Shown here piece after piece: positions 39,101-51,831 of a stretch of 64,000 nucleotides of DNA. Position 1 is the first letter of the stretch. Each line of letters starts with the position of its first letter. Made by a program: the position numbers and the translations under genes. The notes below the pieces were generated by a model. The model was not told the origin of the DNA and did not search any database. It was given only the letters and a program-made list of their open reading frames with translations. Source of the stretch: Stercorarius parasiticus (lineage: Eukaryota > Chordata > Aves > Charadriiformes > Stercorariidae); NCBI GenBank assembly GCA_013396915.1, contig VWZL01006771.1, positions 2,187,379 through 2,251,378 on the forward strand, given 5' to 3'.

Positions 39101-42100
39101 TCCCGTTTTTCTAATGCTGAGCATGACATGATATGGTATGGGATATCCCAGGTTAGCATGGGACAGCTTTCCTGGCTGTGTCACCTCCCAGCCTCTTGCT
39201 CTCCCCCAGCCTACTCGCTGGGGGCAGTAGGGTGGTGGTGTGGTGGGCAGAGTGAGAAACGAGGAAAGCCTTGGTGCTGTGCAGCACTCTTCAGCAGCAG
39301 CTAAACCACTGCTGTGCTATCAACGCTTTTTCAGCCACAAATCCAAAAGACAGCTCCATACGGGCTGCTATGAAAAAGTTAACTCTATCCCAGGCAGACC
39401 CAGTACAACGTTACTTCCAATGAGGCATACTTGGGCTTTGAGCCTGGCTTACTGCTGCTTAGTATTGTTCCCTGGTTTTATCATTTGTTCTGAACAAATG
39501 ACTTATCTCGTAAGTGAAGCAGCCACCATGAACAGTCTACAGATCACTGCAAGTCTGAAGTGGAGACTTCCATTAGTGGCAAGCAAACTTCTGCAGCTAA
39601 TTTGTCCTTGTTATCTACAGCATCCTTCAGGTCTGGTCCCTCCATGGACCATAAGCCAGAGAAGTTCAGTTATTTTTCAGAAGTAGCTCCACCACAGCTG
39701 CAGGGGGGAGCTGACGGGTCCCATCCTGATCTGTCGGGAAAGTCAGAGCAGTTGGCCGTGAGGTTTGCCATCACTGCCCTCCTTCCCCTCCTCTGTAAAA
39801 GACAACCCATGGGCATTTCAAAATGGCTGAAGATACAGGAGCAAATTAGAAAACTATTATTACCAACTAACCAGATCATGTCTTTCTCCTCTGTTTTCCC
39901 TTTCTACTCGAGGGAAAGTAGTGTCCTTGCTGCCTGCTGTGCCCCTCCCAGCCAAGTATTTAAGCTTAGTTGGGTTGCTGCCTAGGAAAGCACACCAACG
40001 TGCACCTGCTAAATGGACTAAACAGGTACCATCCAAATTGTCCTGTCTCAGGTGGGAGTGCCTAAAGATTTCCTAGATGTTTTCCTAGATTTCCTAGATG
40101 TTTTCTGAGTTGTCCTCTCTGCCTTGTCATCACCCAGGACTCTAGATATGGAGAAAGAAATGAAGAGGCCTGTACTTTTGCAAAGAAACATTCAGTAGAA
40201 GAGCTTTCAAAACCTCAGTCAGTACTTTTTGTATCACATTCATGACAGAAATATGGGGGAAGATGCTGCTTGAGTTCATAGACCTTTTTAACCTACAAGA
40301 TGTATTTTTCTCTCAAGACTATTAAGCTTTATTAGGGTAAAACTGTTTTGAACGATTCAAGTGCTGCTTATGAGACTAGAGGAGATTTTCTTAAAACTTT
40401 TATTCCTGGGTAATATTTATGGCAGCAATTACAGAATGTCGAACTAAAGAACTCTACCTCTGGGACACAGAATGAGCTTTAACCCTGTTCAGCTTTGCCT
40501 TGTCATATGTATGATATTTGATAGCAGTAATTAAAGTCACCCTGGGCTGAAGGGATACTCTGCTGGTAGTCAGAGAGAAAGCAAGCAGTACTGGAGATGT
40601 GGCGTACCTCTTGTATTCATATTCTGGTAACATGCTGAACTACAAGGTCATTTTTAGCCAAGGTCTGATGAAAGCGAGGATTCTTTAGTGATGTTGAACA
40701 GGGCAAGAGGCTAAGGCAGGCATAAAACACAGACATATTGGTCTGTGATGAACCCATAACCTGTATTTGTCATATTTTTTTGAAAAATAAAATATCTTTA
40801 CATTTATAACCAGGAAAAGAACAACAAATGCCTTATTTGCAGTGTCACTGAGAAGATGTATTCTGGCTTCCACACCTAAGCAACTATGCACGTTACATGC
40901 ATGAGAAATCCTTTAATGTAAACTAGGGGTAACTGCCAGGTTAGAAATGTTGGATGCACCATATAAGCAAGCTCTGCTGGGGAGACAGTGACTTTGAAGA
41001 CGTTAGAGACAGGGTAGGTGACCAAATGGACATGGAACTTCACAGCCAATGCAGCTGCCAATGCAGAAGATGATTCTTGTATTATTTAAAAAGATTATAA
41101 AGTCAGAAATCATACTACATCTGAGTAGGACACTTGTGGTATTACTACAGGAATAATATGTGAAGCTCTGATACCAGATTTGGAAGGACAGAAAGATATC
41201 AGGAGTCATAAAAATGAGACACAGATTAGGAAAGCATGTCTTAAGATTCTTTATCTATTTATCAAACACTAAGACGTGTATTACAGTCATGATAGAAATG
41301 AGATTCTTTATTCTAGATTAGAAAAATGTAATAAAATAAAAAATCTCTTTCATTCTGTTTTGGTCCACTAATCAGAAGAAAGTACCCAGGGATAATATAG
41401 GATTTAACCTTCATTCTCCAGGAATTTTCCATTGTAAGCAATAAACTGTGTGCAGAAAATATCTATCATCTCGTTAATTAAGTAATGGTTGGAATTATTT
41501 TCTAAACAGAAGGAATTAATTTTGTAACATACTAAAGTAAGCACTTGGAAACTGGATTTTACATTACACGACTAAATACTATTTTTGGAGTACAGAGTAC
41601 GCATTCTGTCACTACCATGCACTTTTCTGAATTACTGTGTTCATGGGCAGAATAAATGCTATGACTGCAACATGAGAGGGATGAATAGTCGACAAAGTAA
41701 CAGAAATCTGCGACCTGTATATGCAAGAACTGAGTACCACATGCACTTTCTTAATATGTTTACAACCAAGCAGCCAAAGGAAATATAATGAATGCTTCTT
41801 ACTGAATACCATTTTCTTAAAATAACTTTGAACTTGAGGAGTGAAAGATCTTACCTGCAAACATATTGCCAGGTTAACTCTACAGCCAAGTGATGTGCTG
41901 ACAGCCCGTGGATGGAGACCGAGGTCTTTAAATAATTTTGAAAATGACTGAGTAAGAGCTATCCGAGGTCGTTCTTCAGCCACTACTACACATGTCCGTA
42001 CACGTGAAAGGTCCAGTCCCCTTGCCTAAAAAGAAGTTAAAATGTAACAAAGGCCACAAATGGGCAGATTTAATGAAAAACAGTTAGTAGTCCTTCCGTG

Positions 42101-45100
42101 TGTTACGTGGGTATTACGATTCAAGAGGAAGAGCGGTAAAGAGGCTAAGGTGCCAGTATAATTTCCATCTTTCCTGGAGGCCGGATGGCCAGATGACAGT
42201 CTAATAGCTGTAGAAGAGCAGACACACTTGCTTGTCATCTCAACGTTAGCACGCTGGATGAGACGGATATGCTAATTCTGAAGGGAGGGAATGCCATTTC
42301 CCAATATTAATTCAGAAAGCCAGTGAATAATAGCAGACAGGAAGCAGTGTCTAGCCTTGGAAAAACTAATTAGGACATTATTAAGCGAGCATGGTAAGGG
42401 CTGGAGACATTATTAGTATTAGCATCCCAAGATCTAATTGATTTCAGTAGCGTACTGGAAAATCTAGATGGCTTCAGAAATGTACCTGGCTACATGGCTT
42501 TTAATTCTGCAGAAAAAAAAAGAAGATACACACCTTCCCCCTGCCCCCGCCAATGAAGACAATCCAGTTAAAACAATCAGTGCTTTTAAGTATGTGATTA
42601 TTTAACTACAGGGGCCCAAACCAAACTAGTACTTCATGTAATGACGGAATTCATAAAACATAATATACAATATAATACTGCTTGGGCCTCTTGGACATTT
42701 ACACCTCTGTTTTCCAACATTTGCCAACCAACACAGGCTGCAACACACATCAGAAAGCTTAGGTAAATAAAAGCCTTTCCTTGATGTTTAAAAGCCTTGT
42801 GATCTGGAAGAGAATGACTGATATTCATACATAGCCTTTGGCAAGGAATAACACGGGTTCTGCGGAAGCTGCCCCTGCCCTCTGATGGTTGTCTCCTCGC
42901 TGCAGACATTTAGCACAGCCGTTCACGGCAGGGAAGGCTCCCAAACACCACCGTGCAGATGGCAGGTTGTGCAGGATGGCGGGATTACTCACCTTCAGCG
43001 ACTCTGTTTGCGAACCGAGTCCCTTAGTACAAAGCTCCATGACCGAATAGGAACAAAAAGTGTCTCTCACTTTGTACTGACTCACGGCAAGAAGCCACAG
43101 AGCGGGATTGGTCTCCAGTTCTGAGGGAGGAATCAAGATAGACTGGTGTCCTGAATAAACGCTGTGAAGACACAAGATTCATTAACGCACACTAAATGCC
43201 TGTGTCCGCAGATGTTAACGAGCTATGGGACACTAGAATATAAAGTTTAACACAGCACTGGATGAGCCATGTAAGGTCTTACAGTGCTCTACAGTAGTGT
43301 AACACAAAGTTTAACTCTTGTTTTTTGCTATACCTTCATAGTCTATGAGGAATCATGAGGGATGCGGGCAGAACACGCTCCTAAAATACTAATTTACTCA
43401 AAATGCCCATGGAATTTGCTGTTAGAACTGTACCGACGAGAGCAAAATAGCTCGGTTATTAATGGTGCTAATAAACAGTATTATAATATCAACAAAAATT
43501 ATGTGTTGCTGACAAATAATTAAGATTGAGTAATTATCATTTTAAGATACCTTGATTAAAAGAGTACTTGATTGCTTAACATGGAAATAACCACTCTCCT
43601 GCTGAGGCAAGCAAGAGGTTTGCAATCATTTTCAAGGGAGTAAATCTGGCCCAAATTTAGCAACCCGTGTGGTTTTAAATTTCTTCTGTGAAACTTTTAT
43701 GAACTTTTAAAACCCAAATATACTACATCTCTTGTTCATTGGATACCCAGTGAGCATAAGTATTGAGAAAAGACACTTACCAGGGTCCCCTGAAGGAAAC
43801 AATTATGTCAGAGCTAATTTCTCTGGTACACAAGAGTCTCCCCAAGGGAAAAAATATTCCCAATTTGATGTCTTTATTTCCCATGGGTCCTATGTTGTTC
43901 GCTCATCTCAGACAGGCAGATTTACCATCAATTTTACAGTCCGCTCACATCTTTATTTGTGATTTGTAGATATTTCAAATCGGAATGCTCATAGCATAAA
44001 ACCCCAAAATCATAGAAGTTCGGAGAAAGGACCATAAAGCCCCAGAGATTTATGATGCACACAAGAGAAATTCATTTGTGACTTGAAATGCCAGCCTGGT
44101 AAAGTACAGCCAACATTTTCAAAGCCAAGTGCCCGAGGTAAGAGACGAAATGGAATTTTATTTTCAGGAATATGAGCATCTCTGTAACATTCGACATTAG
44201 GAAGAAGATACACACCTTTGCAGTTCTTGAAGACGGGCTGCTCACACAGCTTCCCTCCTTGGTGAGTGAGTGCCCCCACTCCCCCCAAACCCAGATGAGA
44301 ATGCTTTCAAAAGCTGTGCAGTTTATAACAAGGTTTGTGTGACCTGGATGTCTTTACTTGGTGTGATAAAGGCATAAAAGGTGTACAAGTCCAGCCACAA
44401 TGCCAGTTAATAATCCAAAGAGTTTAGGTCTCTGCTGGAGTACGAGCCAGAGGATGTAATGGAATATATATGAACTACAGTTCAAATAATTTCATTTATC
44501 ATACAGTAAAAATTTTATCTTAGACTGCTCATCCACATTTATGCCATTCTTGATGATTTGTGACCAGTGTCGTGCCACGAAGCGATGTGTTCTCGGATAC
44601 GGTCGACATAACGACTATAGCACAGGACGGTCAAATGAAGCATTATGCTTTTATGTTGCTTTTATGGAATCAGAATAAAGTACGACTGAACCTTGAGCAT
44701 GTGCTTCATAAACATGTGAAAAGAGATGTTGGCAAAGTTAGCCAAGCCTGAAAGGAGTATGCCCTGAGCTCAAGTGACAGATCAAACCAGCTAGGGAGTA
44801 GTAACAGTTTTTACTATAAATATTACTTCACTCTTTCCTTCTCAGCCAATTCTATCAAGTTTAGGGCCCCACAAACAATCAAGCCGTATGATCTGTCTGG
44901 TAAATACACAATTCTTACAAAGAGGAAGCTGTAACCACTTCAGTAAGAACCTGGGACAGGCTCCAATCTGTACAAACACAGTATACAGAGATTCAGCATC
45001 AAACCCTTTCCCTGTCTCTGAACTCCTTTAGTTGATGAAGCCAGTATCAGGAGAAAAAAACCCACCCCTGCACAATAATAAACAAGCTGCCAGGGGGTCA

Positions 45101-48100
45101 AATGTGTGAGAATTATTACTCAGAACCACATTAAGATCCCTTAAGTGCCACTTATTCAAATGGGCAGAACATCCCAAAATAAAAACAAAATCAAAAGAAC
45201 AAACTTCATCCCTGTACTGAAAAGTGCCCACGCAAACTCCACAGTAGTAAGGGAGGAAAAAGCTGCCTTGCTTTCAGTAGAAGAACAGAAAATTGATTCC
45301 AAGTGCACTTTACCAGGAAATAGTCCACAATGGTGGAATTTGAGAATACAAATTTACACCAGATCTTTTCCCCCTCGGCAACACTAATGAGTGGCGGTGA
45401 ACTGTCTCCCCCTCTTGATCAACTTACACTGGGCAAGTAAGAAAGATACTTGTGTTTGCTCTTAACCTCCCACCAACAGCCATGGTGCAAAGCATGAGGA
45501 TTTGGATGCGGAATAGCTGTATCTTCTCCAGACTGGGGGAAAAAGACACTCTTATGATCAGACTTTGACTAAAAAAATCATTTTGATTAGACAGAAATAA
45601 ATAAAGATGTTGCCAGTACCTTTTCTGAGTTTTCTAATCCCTCAGAAACACTGAGTTCAGAATTAAACTGCAGAGCAGCAGGAGTTATCTAGCAGGAAGG
45701 AAACCTTCTGTGGTGCAGAACCTCAGACACGTGCTGCTCTTGTCTATACAGTACATAAACCTACAGAAAGATGATACTATGACTGGAAACTTGATGACCA
45801 ACACAGGCTTTGCCTACTGAGCTGTGGTTTAATAACCCATGCATACCATCTGATTTGCTAGAGCAGTTGGTGGACCCAGGAGAAGAACCACAAAGACATA
45901 CTTCTGGGGCAAATGTGCCAGCGCCACAGCTGAAGCAGATTATGAAGAACCTGGCCACCACGATGTCAGTCAGAACTTGGCTCAACTCCCCAAATCAATC
46001 TCGTAAACATTATGCAGGTTTTCTGGATCACTCCAAGCAACAAAACGTTCCTGGTAGCCACACACCCTTGCAAATTCACAGACTTTATACTACCATGTTA
46101 AACCCTGAGAAGTTGTATGTCACCACTGTTTTGGTGGAGAGAAGCTAAGAAAAAAAAGATACTCCTTTGCATAGCTGGCTGAAACATTTCTACCACTACG
46201 GTAGTTTCAAATCACTGTGAGATGTTCAAGGGTGTTTGCTTAGTATGGATGTCAACAACCAAGCAGAGGACCACATGCTTGAACAGACTGCAGTTGTGGA
46301 AGGCTGCTTTGGAGATGCTGGATAAAGCTAGACACGGCCCCAAACCTATAGGAAGTTCTGTCAACGATGCCTCCATGTAATTCTAGGTATGGCAGAGATG
46401 TCTGTTAGGTACATCTAGGTATGGTACTTTCTAGATATGGTAGAGTTCATCCTGAAACTGAGGCACTGAACAAACAGCCAGTTCCATCTCACCTTGAAAC
46501 ACAACAGTCATCAAGAGATGGTTAAGTTGTCAGCTTTGCTAGTCTCATACTGGAAACAACAAAATTGTGTTGCACACTGTGGCATCAGGGGGATCAGACG
46601 GGATATTAGGAAAAGCTGGGGTCTTAAGTATAAATTGTAGAAGCTAAAATTACCGTTCTGAAATTGCAATATATGATATTTTGGAGTAGGTGGAAGAATT
46701 TAGTTATATAAATACTGGGAAGGAAACTGAAGCATGATTGTTTCTTCCACGGCTGTAAGAATTTGTTGTCATGAAAGTAACTCCGTCTCCTGATACAACT
46801 CTTGCAACAGGAGACAACACAGTGCAGAACTGCAGAGACTATCATCTGACAGACCTGGACATATGTTTACCAGTCTCCAACATTTTTAGAAAATGCAAAA
46901 GGAGTAGGTTAAACAGAACACAACAAAGGAGAGTGACTACAGAGCATCCCTGCATCATCTTGTCACAATGACTTTTGGGATGCAGACGCAGAGTGAAATG
47001 CAGTGTTAGCTGAGGGGGGAGATCACCTTTTAGAAATGCTGTCTTCCTTCAGGGGACTGCAAAGCAATCTGGGGGAAAAAAAAGTATCCACGTGGTGGAC
47101 AAAGCCTTGGATTTTGGCAGTAAGTGAAGAGCCTTGCCTGCCTGCACTGAGCAAGGGCTGCCCAAGGACAGGAACGCTCAAGTTAAATGCACCAGGATGT
47201 ATTTTGGTATGATGGCGCCATCTGATCGCAACACCAGTTCCACTGCCTGGCAGGCTGTTTTGGCAGCATATGGAGATGCCTGGAAGGACATCTTGGCAAT
47301 TAACTGTTCCACTGAATCAAAGATTTACCCCATGATGTGCTGAGGAAGATTAACAGTAAAGTCTGAGGTTTTATTATAGTTCCAGAAATTTCAGCAGGGC
47401 AATAAATGCTGACAAATGGCAACTGCAATTTGCAATTGCATTCTAGCAGGCCACTGACCCGCTGCTGCCCTTACTTCTGGTGTCCTCAGGTGATATGAGC
47501 TGCTTTCCCACTGAACTGCAGGAGGCAGGTAGGTACTGCTGAGTCTTCTAAGTATGTGCACTTAAGTTTCTGCATTTCTACAGATGATATTTGACATTTG
47601 ATGACGAGGGACATGTATGGGAACTGGGCATCTGGTAGAGCCTGAAATAATTGAGTTGCCATGTCCATGATCCAAAGTCCATGAAAAGAGTCTGCATGCT
47701 GAGGGAACCTGAATGGGACTGAGCAAAAGCCTTCACAATCATCTGGACCAGAGCTTGCAGGAAGGATGGTACAGGCCACAGATGACAGTGTTTGGGCATG
47801 TGTCTGGCCTACGCTTCAGAGGACTTGGGCCAAAATTAAATCTTCAGTTCTGGAGACGCAATACGCTCACAAAAAAAGAGGCTTTTGGAGAACAAGTAAA
47901 GGACCTCACACCACCTGCAGAGTCTAAAGATGCCCAGCTGGCATACAGTGCACTAGGAGCATGACTGCACATGGTAAGCAGATAAGCAATCAGTACTGGA
48001 GAGACAGAGATACCTCACAAAGAAGTTTAACTAATGTAGAGCAAAAGGGATCATTGTGTAGGGCGTGCACATTTCCCCAGAAAGGAAAAGATCTCACCAA

Positions 48101-51100
48101 TAAATTCTGATGGGCTTCTGGTGCTGAGAATAGGTCCAGTCTTTACAACTTTCAGATCAGAGTGCTGGGAGGTGGTGAGAGCGGTGCCATAACCCAGCAC
48201 TCTGCTTTAACTCAAGCTCTGGTGTTGGTACCCCAATCAGATACCCATAAGCCTTTGGTTAACACTGAAATGCCAGTATTTTGTTCCTGTAGTGCCTGCA
48301 CCACCTGCTGGGATAGTGCTGTCCGCCCAGAACGAGAGCCAGAGGTTAAATTTAACTTCTTGTTTCTTCAAAAGGCTTTAACCTCCCCCTTTCAGAGACG
48401 TGTTTCAGCAATCTCTGAGCCTCACAAGGGGAGCTTTCTAACATGGCTCCAGGCTGCTCCCGGGCACTTCTGAACTGATGTGTAACTTCTCATTGGGAAG
48501 CATGCTGTTGATGGCTCCTGAGCACAAAGACATCGCACAGCAGCACCAGGTGTGGGAATCTTACAGTCACTTGGTGGAACTTGGGGTGCTCATGGCCATT
48601 TCAATACCAAGTCCCTTTATCTAGACACTTAAAGCAGGTGAGTAAGTTTTAAAAATTGGCTATGTTCATATCCTTCACTTTCCATGTAAGAATTATCCTT
48701 TTCTGATGTGGCATTTAGGCTTCTTTATGCAGGTTTGCCTTTATTTTGCTATAAATGGGCTGGAAATTGGGTGAAATGCTCACAAGATATCTTCAAGTTA
48801 GCCTAAAAAGCCTAACAATAGTTATTGAGTCCTAGCACACTGAAGTTTTCTACAATGCAGTTCTCGTGCTAATGCTGCAATTCCTTGCTTACTTCTTGCA
48901 CAGTTCCACCTGTTTGCTTAACAAGAAACCTTGCAGTCTCTTGCTGCAGAGGTTACCCAGCAGCACCACTGGGGACTTCAGCTCACAGCTATGGAACAGA
49001 GACCGCAGGAGCAGCACAGGAGAAAGCAACTTCACTGCACCTTATCTGGAAAACCTTCCCAGGACCATTTTATAGCATTCACGCTATTTATTACGTGGCC
49101 ACTGTGGACCAGAATATTCAGTTCCTCTGGTCCAGTCGGTGTCTTACTGACTTGCGCTATTGCAATCTTAGTGTTTGAGAACATACTTAAAATTTATTTG
49201 AAATTATTAATGCACTTAATTTTAATTTCAGGAAGCACAATTCTATCTTCCAGTAGTAAAAGTAGAGCTGCAATATGGGTTGGCTTAGCTGGGCTAAAAT
49301 GGAGGGAAAATTCTTATTCTATTGCATCTCTCAGCAGCTATCATTTAAGTAAATCCTCACTAACGAACTGTAGAATGCTCTGTTCTGCCCCAGAGTGAGC
49401 AGCATTAAGACAGGGACATCTTAATTTCAGGAAGCATTTTTGAACAATGGGATTTTTTATTTTAATTTTTTACAGTGGAGGACACATTTTTTTTTTCTTT
49501 TAAAGAATGTAATACATTTTAAAATGTAATGCAATGCGATTCAGAATACTAGGATCACCCTCTCATAATGGATAAATGACATTATTAAAGAGAAAAACGC
49601 AAGAATAATGTATTCTTTATTGAGTCATTACTAACGACCTGTTAAAATTAGGAAGTCTGGGGTCTGTGAACTCACGTGGGGCTGATGACTGCCGCCACAC
49701 CCAGGAGGTGCTGTTCAATGACAGAGGTTCCAAGGAAACCCTGCTGGAGCATGCAGCCAGTTTAGAGGGAACGTGGTCAATCCCATTTTTTTTAAAACGT
49801 ATTGCTCTGTTTTGCAAGGTTTCTTTTCTTTATTATTTTATACCCTTTAGGCCATAAAATAATAAATTTTTAAAAATAAAAACTTTGCAAAACTATGCAA
49901 TATACTCCAAACTTACCAAAGGGCTGGCTCCATGCTCCAGCAGCTTTCCTAAGTAGCTTTGATCTCACAGAATGGGGCATTCTGGGGCACCGCAGTGGAG
50001 CAGGCCAGCACAATGTCTAAGCACCTACAACGGGGATAAACCGTTAGTTTTTCTTTCATTCCTTAGTCAATGCCTCCTTTGGTCTAGTTAATAAAGGGAT
50101 TAAAACGTACTTGTCATTTGAACCGCACCCAGCAAAGGAGGTTGCTTTCTCTTCCTGCTGGGCTCCTAAAACGAAGAGTTCCTATTTAACTCTCAAAACC
50201 CCCTAACTGATCAAAAATTGAAGATCTAACTTCATTTCCATATGCCATAAGAAGTATTAATTTAGTGAATGGGAGTGGTGACAGACAATCACAACTTTAC
50301 AGTAGAATCCTCTGAGGTAGAAATCTGGGCTGTAAAATTCTGGGGAGGATTTGGGTATGTTAAACTATCAAGAGTAGTTACGAAGTTTTAAGTTATGAAG
50401 AGTAAGAGTCTAATAACCTCCAGGATGTATTTTTTGCTACCACATCAAATAATACTAATTTCTAAAATAGTAATGGAATGGAAATTAAGTTTGTAAGTGG
50501 AATTAATGAAGCTGTATCTGATGTCAGCTTTCTCTAAATGACATTCGCAATTTGAGCAGACTGCAAATTTTCTGGTTTTATAGGAACAGGAGATCAGTGG
50601 CAAAGAAGATATTGACACGATGGTTCATAAGATTAGAGTGTTACTGGCCTGATCTCAGCTCTTTCAGCTCCCTTGTTTCCTTTTTCTTCTTTGAAAAAGC
50701 TATAAAATTTTCTATTCCTTCTACAAGCTACAGAGGGGCACAGACCTTGATTGCTTTCTCCCAGAGGCTCCCTGCCTTATTCACTTGCCAGTCATAATCT
50801 TCTCCTCCTAAAAGGCTGAATACTATCAGTATTGGGAAGGACCTAAGGGAAGCAAATGCTTGTTTGTTGCAAATACAGTTCTGGAAGAACAAAAAATTCT
50901 GTATTCAGGAGGGCCAGAGGCACCACAAAGTACTCGAGTTTTGGACAGGTCAACATTTATCTGCATTTTATGGCTCTATCGTGATGTCTCACAGAAGTTA
51001 TTCTTGGATGCTCCATCTCCCAACATTATCCCATACAATAACCCACTCCTCAGCTGAACTCTCCTATGGTGCTCTAAAGCCCGTCCCTGCTCTCACCGAA

Positions 51101-51800
51101 TGCACCATGGCAGATTTAGCCGCCAGCAGAGAGAAGGCCTAACAGTGCTGACATCAGGGCATGATGGAACACATAAATCTATAAAAGAAATATTCAGCTA
51201 ACTTAAAAAATCAACATTTAAAAAAGTTAACTTAAGCAGAGTTATGTAATTAAAACCTCAAAATTTCTGAAAGTTTTTCTGAGTTTTTTTGCAGCCTCAG
51301 TATTGTTGGGGAAATAGCACATTGAAAAAAAATATTTTTCAAAACAAAGAAATCTCTAATCTCCATGGAAAATCTGAAATCATTTTAGGGCAAATATAGT
51401 TTAAATCAAGAAGGACTGATCAAGAATGAATAAAACAATACTGTTAATCTTTGGCCTATTTAATATTTAATAACAAACGTTTTAAAAGGGCAACAAACCA
51501 GGCCAATAGCCTACTTTAAAATAAACAATACTTGCTGAAAACGAACTGTTGCAGTTGTTAGCAAATAATGCTTCTTTCAGGTATTTAGTAAATTGGTAAA
51601 AAGTTTATCCAGAGTATTTTTGTTGACCTCCATTATCTTCATTTTAGTAACTAAAAATAGCAGTACTGCTAACACCAAAGAACTTTCTATGGAGGGAGCA
51701 AAGATGTCAGACTCCTGTCACTCTAAGATGTCTTCATAAAAATGTGCTCCATTAACACCCTGCTACCTCTTTCCCTTTGCCTCTGCATCAACCCAGCTAA

Positions 51801-51831
<31 letters not shown>

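Larger units (their letters stand above)
32859..41854 (-). other. DIP2C intron between w7 and w8 (9.0 kb)
   Basis: Bounded by GTAAGA and TTACAG. It contains a purine-rich tract (34595-34735), a CA dinucleotide run with an ambiguous base (37636-37655), a solo LTR (38853-39407) and a 21-bp tandem duplication (40067-40108). A 75-codon minus-strand ORF at 35308-35535 shows no splice support. Confidence 0.85.

Noticed and set aside
44009..44060. CR1-like words (AAATCATAGAAG, GAGAAAGGACC)
   Set aside because: The match is short and does not continue into CR1 3' sequence on either side.
44610..44625. Resemblance to a phage RNA-polymerase promoter (CATAACGACTATAG)
   Set aside because: The match needs gaps and the context is vertebrate intron; no vector or phage sequence surrounds it.
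48931..49398. 155-codon plus-strand ORF with a hydrophobic centre
   Set aside because: No family resemblance and no initiation context or splice evidence; two other open frames overlap it. Likely chance.
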